In this document: one piece after another, positions 57,984 to 64,000 of the stretch
Position numbering within the stretch: the stretch's first letter is position 1
Layout: every line of letters begins with the position of its first letter
DNA from: Kordia jejudonensis
Lineage (GTDB): Bacteria > Bacteroidota > Bacteroidia > Flavobacteriales > Flavobacteriaceae
Length of the DNA: 64,000 bases
NCBI RefSeq assembly: GCF_001005315.1
Contig: NZ_LBMG01000001.1
Coordinates: forward strand, 124,001-188,000
Reading direction: 5' to 3'
Notes under the pieces: generated by a model
What the model saw: only the letters and a program-made list of their open reading frames with translations
What the model was told of the DNA's origin: nothing
Databases searched by the model: none
Position numbers and translations under genes: made by a program

Positions 57984-58468
57984 TACTCAAAAATTAAATT
58001 GTTTTTAGATTTTAGTTGATTGGGGTTTATGGTATACGCAGTGATTACTTCTGCAATAGCATTTACTTTTGATACAATAAGTTTGGAAGATTTTAAGTAG
58101 TTATCACTTTCAATTTTAATGAAATAATCTACTCGTTTTCGTTCAGGGATTAAATATTTAGAAACCAATTGTTTTCCTTGTTGATCTGAAAATAACGATC
58201 CTGCACTTGCAACACGTTCCACTTCTTTTTTACTTGTATTTGCTACAAAACTCCATTTTACAAAATTTTCATTGTCATTCCATTCATAAATAGAGAAAGA
58301 AGCTTCCATGTAATTGTAATCTAAATCTTCTTCTTTTCGCGCTAATTTTAAGTTGAGATGTGTATTGAGAAGATACGCTAATCGATAATCTTCTGTTGAG
58401 CAATGAATTGCTATCAGTGTATAATTATCTTCCTCAAAATCATCCTCAAAGAGTTTATGAACTGCCAT
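57983..58468 (-). CDS. IPExxxVDY family protein
   Basis: A 161-residue cytoplasmic protein. It contains the name-giving motif (YLIPERKRVDYFIKIE near residue 106-121). The N-terminal part is beta-rich, with the AIHCSTEDYRLAYLLN segment. The family is found in Bacteroidetes next to pyruvate kinase and has no known function. The coupling to pyk suggests a regulatory or stabilising role for that enzyme, which is inference. Confidence 0.87.
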   Translation of the reverse strand: MAVHKLFEDDFEEDNYTLIAIHCSTEDYRLAYLLNTHLNLKLARKEEDLDYNYMEASFSIYEWNDNENFVKWSFVANTSKKEVERVASAGSLFSDQQGKQLVSKYLIPERKRVDYFIKIESDNYLKSSKLIVSKVNAIAEVITAYTINPNQLKSKNNLIFE

Positions 58469-58652
58469 AAATCTTACTATTAGCTTTGTAAATATATAAT
58501 TTAATGACTAGATAAATGTTATTTTTTTACAATGATTCTAAAGAATTCATAACGAAAACGTTATCGTTGAAGGTTTCTTTTTTTGAAATGATAAATTTTT
58601 GATGAAATCATTACAAAATCTATGAAAATACAGCAGATTTTGACAACAATTT

Positions 58653-59387
58653 TTAGGTAGAAATTTGTTTTTGAAATGCAAAATAAGCGCGTTTTGAAGC
58701 TTTTTCTTCGGCTTTCTTTTTGGAAGTTGCACGTGCTTTTCCAACAACTCTATTGTCAATAAAAAGTTTGACAGCAAAATGTTTTAGTTCGTCATTTCCT
58801 GTGTCTTCATACACATCGTATTTGAAGTTTTTCTTTTCCTTCTGACACCATTCAATGAGCAAACTTTTGTAACTGATTACTTTTCCTTCCAAACGTTCAA
58901 TATCAACATATGGTGAAATTACACGATAGTGAATGAAACGCTCGCAATATTTGTATCCTTTATCTAAAAAAATGGCACCAATTAAGGCTTCAAATAAGTT
59001 TCCGTGGATGTTTTCTCCAAAATTATCTTTCGGAATGCGTGATTTTACGAGTTCAATCAATTTTAAATCACGTCCAAGTTCATTTAAGTGCTCTCGGCTT
59101 ACGATTTTAGAGCGCATTTTGGTTAGATAGCCTTCGTTTCCTGATGGCACTTCCGTGAAAAGGTACGCAGAAATAACACTACTCAACATGGCATCGCCCA
59201 AAAACTCTAAGCGTTCGTAGTTTACAGAATTTCCTTTCGCATCTTTCTGATTCATTGAACGATGCGTAAATGCTTTCTTATAAAACTTCTTTCGCTTGGT
59301 TTTAAATCCTAGAATATCTTCGAGTTCGACAAAAAAATTCCCGTCTTCATTGGATCGGGAATTTAATATTTTTCGAACGAAATTCAT
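58653..59387 (-). CDS. rnc: Ribonuclease III
   Basis: A 244-residue double-stranded RNA endonuclease. The catalytic signature NYERLEFLGDAMLSSVISAYLF is at about residues 57-78, with a second acidic set near NLFEALIGAIFLDKG (about 131). The C-terminal dsRNA-binding domain (about 170-240) includes VGKARATSKKKAEEKASKRAYFAF. It matures rRNA and processes mRNA. It starts 10 bases after fabF; acpP-fabF-rnc is a classic bacterial gene order. Confidence 0.93.
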   Translation of the reverse strand: MNFVRKILNSRSNEDGNFFVELEDILGFKTKRKKFYKKAFTHRSMNQKDAKGNSVNYERLEFLGDAMLSSVISAYLFTEVPSGNEGYLTKMRSKIVSREHLNELGRDLKLIELVKSRIPKDNFGENIHGNLFEALIGAIFLDKGYKYCERFIHYRVISPYVDIERLEGKVISYKSLLIEWCQKEKKNFKYDVYEDTGNDELKHFAVKLFIDNRVVGKARATSKKKAEEKASKRAYFAFQKQIST

Positions 59388-59397
59388 TGAACTTGAT

Positions 59398-60648
59398 TTA
59401 ATCTAATTTTTTAAACAACACACAAGCATTGTGTCCTCCAAAACCAAATGTGTTGCTCATAGCAACTTTTACATCTCGTTTTTGCGGTTCGTTGAGTGTT
59501 AAATTGAGACTTGGATCAATATTTTCATCTACTGTAGCATGATTTATAGTTGGCGGAACAATTCCGTGTTCTATAGAAAGTATCGAGGCAATGGCTTCGA
59601 TAGCTCCTGCTGCTCCTAGTAAATGTCCTGTCATGGACTTCGTAGAATTGATATTAATGTTTTTAGCGTGCGTTCCGAAAACTTCTGTAATTGCTTTCAG
59701 CTCTGCTACATCTCCCAAAGGAGTTGATGTTCCGTGTGTATTGATATGATCAACATCTTCTGGTTGCATTCCTGCATTTTCAAGACAGTTTTTCATAACG
59801 GCTACCACACCGATTCCATCTGGATGCGGCGCTGTCATGTGGTAAGCATCTGACGATAAACCTCCACCAACAACTTCTGCATATATTTTTGCACCTCTTG
59901 CTTTCGCGTGTTCATATTCTTCAAGAACAATGGCTCCAGCTCCTTCACCTAATACAAAACCATCTCTGGTTGCATCAAATGGTCTTGAGGCACTTTGTGG
60001 ATCATCATTTCGTGTTGACATGGCGTGCATGGCATTAAAACCACCCATTCCAGCAATGGTAACTGCGGCTTCACTTCCACCAGTTACAATAACGTCACAA
60101 TGTCCTAATCTAATATTGTTTAAGGCATCAATCATAGCATTTGCTGATGATGCACAGGCAGATACAGTAGTGTAGTTAGGTCCCATAAATCCATATTTAA
60201 TGGAAATGTTTCCTGGTGCAATATCTGCGATCATTTTTGGTATAAAGAAAGGATTGAATTTTGGCGTTCCATCTCCGTTTGCGAAGTTAATTACTTCTTC
60301 TTGGAATGTTTCTAAACCGCCAATTCCTGCTCCCCAAATAACACCAACTCTTAACTTATTGAGGCTATCCAAATCGAGTTTTGCATCTGCAATTGCTTCA
60401 TCGGAAGCAACCATGGCATACTGCGAAAACTTATCCATTTTTCTAGCACTCTTTCTATCAATAAAATCTGTAACAGTAAAGTTTTTTACTTCACAAGCGA
60501 ATTTTGTCTTAAATTTTTCGGCATCGAAATGTGTCACTGGAGCGGCACCGCTTTTTCCAGTAATAAGTCCATCCCAATATTCATTTACTGTGTTTCCGAT
60601 TGGGGTCAATGCTCCCAAACCTGTAACTACAACTCGCTTTAATTCCAT
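59398..60648 (-). CDS. fabF: 3-oxoacyl-[acyl-carrier-protein] synthase II
   Basis: A 416-residue condensing enzyme of fatty acid elongation. The catalytic triad is Cys in TTVSACASSANAM (about 165), His in NTHGTSTPLGD (about 305) and His in TGHLLGAAGAIEA (about 342). VVVTGLGALTPIGN is the typical N-terminus. It lies 107 bases after acpP on the same strand and directly before rnc. Confidence 0.96.
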   Translation of the reverse strand: MELKRVVVTGLGALTPIGNTVNEYWDGLITGKSGAAPVTHFDAEKFKTKFACEVKNFTVTDFIDRKSARKMDKFSQYAMVASDEAIADAKLDLDSLNKLRVGVIWGAGIGGLETFQEEVINFANGDGTPKFNPFFIPKMIADIAPGNISIKYGFMGPNYTTVSACASSANAMIDALNNIRLGHCDVIVTGGSEAAVTIAGMGGFNAMHAMSTRNDDPQSASRPFDATRDGFVLGEGAGAIVLEEYEHAKARGAKIYAEVVGGGLSSDAYHMTAPHPDGIGVVAVMKNCLENAGMQPEDVDHINTHGTSTPLGDVAELKAITEVFGTHAKNININSTKSMTGHLLGAAGAIEAIASILSIEHGIVPPTINHATVDENIDPSLNLTLNEPQKRDVKVAMSNTFGFGGHNACVLFKKLD

Positions 60649-60755
60649 CTTTAATAAGTTAGTTTAAAAATTAAGAAGAAATCCCTTTAACAAAACATTA
60701 GAATGCAAATTTGCATTCTAATGTTTCTTTAAAATATAGAAATTTTATTCTTTCC

Positions 60756-60992
60756 TTACTTTTTTGCTTCTTCAATGTAAGAGATAGCTTGACCAACAGT
60801 TGCAATGTTTTCTGCTTGATCATCTGGAATCTGAATATCAAATTCTTTTTCGAATTCCATAATCAATTCTACTGTGTCTAATGAATCTGCTCCTAAGTCG
60901 TTAGTGAAGCTCGCTTCTGTAACTACTTCGTTTTCATCTACACCTAATTTGTCTACGATAATCGCTTTTACTCTTGATGCAATGTCTGACAT
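60756..60992 (-). CDS. acpP: Acyl carrier protein
   Basis: A 78-residue acidic four-helix protein. Ser in [16 protein letters not shown] (about 37) takes the phosphopantetheine arm, and [17 protein letters not shown] follows. It shuttles acyl groups for fatty acid synthesis and also serves the acyl-ACP desaturase elsewhere in the window. A well-matched promoter lies just upstream. Confidence 0.97.
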   Translation of the reverse strand: MSDIASRVKAIIVDKLGVDENEVVTEASFTNDLGADSLDTVELIMEFEKEFDIQIPDDQAENIATVGQAISYIEEAKK

Positions 60993-61023
60993 AATCTTAT
61001 TGTTTTTAAAATTTAATTGTTGG

Positions 61024-61052
61024 CAAAAATAAAAAACTTTAATTTAAAACAA
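61024..61052 (-). promoter_or_regulatory. Promoter of acpP-fabF-rnc
   Basis: On the minus strand TTG (61050-61052), 18 bases of spacer and TATTTTTG (61024-61031) match the Bacteroidetes -33/-7 layout. The acpP ATG is 31 bases downstream of the -7 box. Confidence 0.65.
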
Positions 61053-61179
61053 CATTTTACTGAAAAAATGTGTTCTAATTTACTAAATTTTTAGAATAAG
61101 TAATTCGCTTTTGCCTTCATTTTGTTAATAATTATTCTTTTTTTTGTCGAAACAACAGTTACTAAATTCCATTCTTTTT

Positions 61180-61761
61180 ATGAAGCGTATCGCAATTTTT
61201 GCTTCGGGTTCCGGAACTAATGCTGAAAATATTATTCGATATTTTCAAGAACGAAATAACGCTTCCGTTGTTCAAGTTCTGACTAACAATCAGCATGCCA
61301 AAGTTTTAGAGAGAGCTAAAAAACTGAAAATCAGTGCTTTTAGCTTTAATCGAACTGCCTTATATTGCAGTAACGATGTCCTAAATCTTTTGCAAAGTGC
61401 ACATATTGATTTGATTGTCCTTGCTGGTTTTCTATGGAAATTCCCTGAACATATTCTGGCTGCATTTCCCAACAAAGTCGTCAATATTCATCCTGCCTTG
61501 CTTCCAAAATATGGAGGAAAAGGCATGTACGGATCGCATGTACATGATGCTGTCGTTGCAAATAAAGAAAAAGAAAGTGGCATTACCATACATTTTGTTA
61601 ATGAAAATTACGATGAAGGTGCTATTATTTTCCAAGCAAAGACCAATTTGACAGATATAGACACGCCTGAAACGGTTGCAAAAAAAATTCATGAACTCGA
61701 ATATGCACACTTTCCTGAAGTTATTGAACAGGTATTAATTTCAAATTCTAACACACAATAA
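61180..61761 (+). CDS. purN: Phosphoribosylglycinamide formyltransferase
   Basis: A 193-residue cytoplasmic enzyme of purine synthesis that formylates GAR with 10-formyl-THF. GSGTNAENIIRYF binds the ribose phosphate, VVNIHPALLPKYGGKGMYG holds the catalytic Asn and His, and YDEGAIIFQ has the Asp. The start is ATG 61180, the usual N-terminus (MKRIAIFASGSG); a TTG at 61144 is not needed. Its stop overlaps the ATG of rnhA by one base. Confidence 0.95.
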   Translation: MKRIAIFASGSGTNAENIIRYFQERNNASVVQVLTNNQHAKVLERAKKLKISAFSFNRTALYCSNDVLNLLQSAHIDLIVLAGFLWKFPEHILAAFPNKVVNIHPALLPKYGGKGMYGSHVHDAVVANKEKESGITIHFVNENYDEGAIIFQAKTNLTDIDTPETVAKKIHELEYAHFPEVIEQVLISNSNTQ

Positions 61762-62237
61762 TGGCAGACGTACATGTATTTACTGATGGATCTTCTAGAG
61801 GAAATCCTGGTCCTGGTGGTTACGGAATTGTTATGGAATGGGTTGGCAAACCGTATCGAAAAGAGTTTTCTGAAGGCTACAGAAAAACAACCAACAATCG
61901 TATGGAATTGCTAGCCGTAATTGTTGCCTTAGAGAAATTAAAGTACATGCACACTGATGTTAAAGTGTTTACCGATTCTAAATATGTTGTGGATTCTGTA
62001 GAGAAAAAGTGGGTTTTTGGTTGGGAGAAAAAAGGGTTTTCAGGAAAAAAGAATACTGATTTGTGGATTCGTTTCTTAAAAATTTATCGAAAACATATTG
62101 TACGTTTCCAATGGATTAAAGGACATAACAACCATCCACAAAACGATCGTTGTGACTTTTTAGCCGTAAATGCTTCAAAAAAAGAGAAGCTAAAAATTGA
62201 TACATTCTTCGAAAACGAAGCCAATAAGTTACTGTAA
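61761..62237 (+). CDS. rnhA: Ribonuclease HI
   Basis: A 158-residue cytoplasmic nuclease that cuts the RNA strand of RNA-DNA hybrids. The acidic active-site residues are Asp in VFTDGSSRGNPGPGGYG, Glu in NNRMELLAVI, Asp in KVFTDSKYVV and Asp in NDRCDFLAV. WIKGHNNHPQNDRCD supplies the flexible His loop. It is coupled to purN by a one-base overlap. Confidence 0.95.
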   Translation: MADVHVFTDGSSRGNPGPGGYGIVMEWVGKPYRKEFSEGYRKTTNNRMELLAVIVALEKLKYMHTDVKVFTDSKYVVDSVEKKWVFGWEKKGFSGKKNTDLWIRFLKIYRKHIVRFQWIKGHNNHPQNDRCDFLAVNASKKEKLKIDTFFENEANKLL

Positions 62238-62295
62238 ATCAATTTTATTAAATCATATTTGTACATTTACACATACTATTTCCTTAATTTCCACT

Positions 62296-62886
62296 ATGAA
62301 AATCTATATTGCTGTTTTTTGTTTTTTGTTTTTTTTACCACTTTCCGCACAAGAAACTTGGGAGTTAAAGAAGGATAAAAATGATATTAAAATTTACACC
62401 AAAACTATAGATTCCACCAAATTGAAGGCATACAAAGCCGAAATGACTGTCAAAAGTACGCTTGAAAAAGTGAAAAATATTATTGTTGATGGCGATGAAT
62501 TACATAATTGGAATTATAAAGCAATTGACAGTAAACTGATCAAAAAAACTTCTGAAAGCGAATACACTATATGGATGGCAATTGACCTTCCTTGGCCATT
62601 ACGCAACAGAGATTTTGCAAGTCATATACGTGTAGAAGTCGTTTCCAAAGATGTCATCCGAATTAATTTATCATCCGCTTCAGATACGTATGCGGTTCAA
62701 GAAGACTACTTACGAATGACCAATTTTGTTGGATATTGGTTGTTAGAAAAGCAAGGAGATACGATTAAAGTTACCAACGAAATGTATGGCGATCCTGGAG
62801 GAAGCTTGCCAAATTGGCTTATAAACAGCACCATCACTAGAGCGCCTTATTACAACTTTAAGGCATTGCGCAATCGTGTACAATAA
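62296..62886 (+). CDS. START/SRPBCC domain exported protein
   Basis: A 196-residue protein with a cleavable signal peptide (YIAVFCFLFFLPLSAQ). The mature part is a START-like fold (WELKKDKNDIKIYTKTI, then WNYKAIDSKLIKKTSE and WPLRNRDFASHI), similar to lipid-binding proteins of the StAR type. It may carry or sense a hydrophobic ligand in the periplasm. The start at ATG 62296 was chosen because it gives the signal peptide; the open frame reaches upstream into rnhA. Confidence 0.82.
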   Translation: MKIYIAVFCFLFFLPLSAQETWELKKDKNDIKIYTKTIDSTKLKAYKAEMTVKSTLEKVKNIIVDGDELHNWNYKAIDSKLIKKTSESEYTIWMAIDLPWPLRNRDFASHIRVEVVSKDVIRINLSSASDTYAVQEDYLRMTNFVGYWLLEKQGDTIKVTNEMYGDPGGSLPNWLINSTITRAPYYNFKALRNRVQ

Positions 62887-62970
62887 GCTTCAATTTCAAC
62901 ACTTTCGCTTTAAAAAATACTGAAAACGCATATCTGCTTCGTCTGGCTATTTTCTTGCAAAAATTTTATG

Positions 62971-62978
62971 TAAGTTTG
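62971..62978 (+). promoter_or_regulatory. -7 box for the PfkB kinase gene
   Basis: TAAGTTTG matches TAnnTTTG and lies 20 bases before the ATG at 62999. A TTG 13 bases upstream is closer than usual for a -33 box. Confidence 0.5.
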
Positions 62979-62998
62979 CAAAAATTTTAATTATAAAA

Positions 62999-63925
62999 AT
63001 GAGCAAATTATTAATTGTTGGAACGGTTGCTTTTGATGCTATTGAAACACCTTTTGGAAAAACAGATAAAATCCTAGGTGGCGCGGCTACTTATATTGGT
63101 TTGTCTGCTGCAAATTTTGATGTAGATTCAGCTATTGTATCTGTTGTTGGAGAAGATTTTCCACAAGAATATTTAGACATGTTAGCGGCTAGAAATATTG
63201 ATATTTCTGGAATAGAAATAGTAAAAGGAGGAAAAACATTCTTTTGGAGTGGAAAATATCATAATGATATGAACTCAAGAGATACGTTGGCAACAGAATT
63301 AAACGTATTGGCAGATTTCAATCCGATTGTTCCTGAAAATTACAAAGATGCCGAAATTGTAATGCTAGGAAACTTACATCCTGGTGTGCAAATGAGCGTC
63401 ATTAATCAAATGAGCAAAAAACCAAAGCTAATTGTACTAGATACGATGAACTTTTGGATGGATTGTGCTTGGGACGATTTGCTCGCAGTTATCAAAAAAG
63501 TAGATGTAATTACAATTAATGATGAAGAAGCACGTCAACTATCAGGCGAATACTCTTTAGTAAAAGCTGCACAAAAGATTCACGAAATGGGTCCTGAATA
63601 TGTAGTAATTAAAAAAGGAGAACACGGCGCTTTAATTTTTAATGACGGAAATATTTTCTTTGCACCAGCATTACCACTAGAAGAAGTTTTTGATCCAACA
63701 GGAGCTGGAGATACATTTGCAGGAGGTTTTTCTGGATATATTGCAAAACACGAAGACATTTCGTTTGAAAGCATGAAAAACGCCATCATTTACGGTTCTA
63801 ACTTAGCTTCCTTTTGCGTAGAAAAGTTTGGAACACAACGAATGGAATCGCTCACGAAAGAAGAAATCACAGAACGCCTGAAGCAGTTTAAACAGCTGAC
63901 TCAGTTTGAAATAGAAGTAAACTAA
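62999..63925 (+). CDS. PfkB-family carbohydrate kinase
   Basis: A 308-residue cytoplasmic kinase. The N-terminal LGGAATYIGLSAANF binds the sugar or nucleoside, and the C-terminal DPTGAGDTFAGGFSGYI carries the catalytic Asp and anion hole. VVIKKGEHGALIF is the ATP-side strand. The substrate may be a ribose, fructose or nucleoside; it stays open. It is next to purine-synthesis genes, which hints at a nucleoside or ribose substrate. A strong terminator follows. Confidence 0.88.
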   Translation: MSKLLIVGTVAFDAIETPFGKTDKILGGAATYIGLSAANFDVDSAIVSVVGEDFPQEYLDMLAARNIDISGIEIVKGGKTFFWSGKYHNDMNSRDTLATELNVLADFNPIVPENYKDAEIVMLGNLHPGVQMSVINQMSKKPKLIVLDTMNFWMDCAWDDLLAVIKKVDVITINDEEARQLSGEYSLVKAAQKIHEMGPEYVVIKKGEHGALIFNDGNIFFAPALPLEEVFDPTGAGDTFAGGFSGYIAKHEDISFESMKNAIIYGSNLASFCVEKFGTQRMESLTKEEITERLKQFKQLTQFEIEVN

Positions 63926-63930
63926 AAAAA

Positions 63931-63957
63931 CGCGCTCATAACTGAGCGCTTTTTTTT
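63931..63957 (+). terminator. Terminator of the PfkB kinase gene
   Basis: GCGCTCA (63932-63938), loop TAAC, TGAGCGC (63943-63949), then T8. The A-rich left flank could pair with the T-run and make it bidirectional. Confidence 0.92.
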
Positions 63958-63994
63958 GTCACAATACGTAACAACAACACAACAAACTACAACT

Positions 63995-64000
63995 ATGAGT
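63995..64000 (+). CDS. Possible start of the next gene (cut by window edge)
   Basis: ATGAGT at the last six bases could begin a gene (Met-Ser). From general flavobacterial gene order, purF is the expected neighbour, but six bases cannot show it. Confidence 0.25.

Overview
The window looks like a chromosomal segment from a marine-type member of the Flavobacteriaceae (Bacteroidetes). The evidence is the AT-rich DNA, -7 promoter boxes of the form TAnnTTTG, almost no Shine-Dalgarno sequences, a complete Bat (aerotolerance) gene block, a type B T9SS sorting domain, an IPExxxVDY protein, and short GG-leader peptides of the kind annotated as class I lanthipeptides in Kordia and relatives. The genus is an inference; no rRNA or tRNA gene is present.

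Layout. 1-1500: end of a membrane protein gene, a MITE-like repeat and two minus-strand GG micropeptide genes. 1517-4593: a polymorphic-toxin gene with a papain-fold C-terminus, its Imm35-like immunity gene and a terminator. 4616-16195 (minus): MoxR, DUF58, BatD-like, BatA, a flavodoxin-fold protein, BatB, BatC, BatD, BatE and a SulP transporter. 16385-24486 (plus): a sodium/solute symporter, two oxidoreductases, an HD protein, an AlbA_2 protein, KptA, a metallophosphoesterase and an acyl-ACP desaturase. 24771-27663 (minus): an aldehyde dehydrogenase, a DUF6503 lipoprotein and 3-hydroxyanthranilate dioxygenase. 27838-29020: four tandem Cys-rich RiPP precursors with no modifying enzyme nearby. 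29102-45345: an isoaspartyl peptidase, an alpha-2-macroglobulin, a T9SS protein, a small monooxygenase, PBP1C, a subtilase, an M28 peptidase and a TolB-like lipoprotein. 45618: a lone RiPP precursor.

45830-52516 (minus) is an RNA-repair island: PcfJ-like protein, RtcB ligase, a TPR protein, release factor H, a nucleotidyltransferase-fold protein and a choloylglycine/acid-ceramidase-type hydrolase. Two 83-nt elements in opposite orientation flank pcfJ-rtcB. They share flanks, but their hairpin stems differ by three compensatory base-pair changes and both carry GNRA tetraloops, which points to a structured RNA. Tiny ORFs, each followed by a terminator hairpin, lie upstream of pcfJ. This island is my best candidate for an undescribed system.

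52517-64000 is mainly housekeeping: an EEP-family protein, a YCII-like lipoprotein, CYTH, dinB, an LMW phosphatase-like protein, pyk, an IPExxxVDY protein, rnc-fabF-acpP (minus), and purN-rnhA-START protein-PfkB kinase (plus), probably followed by the next purine gene at the window edge. Palindromic repeats of the form ATTCCTGCnnnnGCAGGAAT are scattered through many intergenic gaps.
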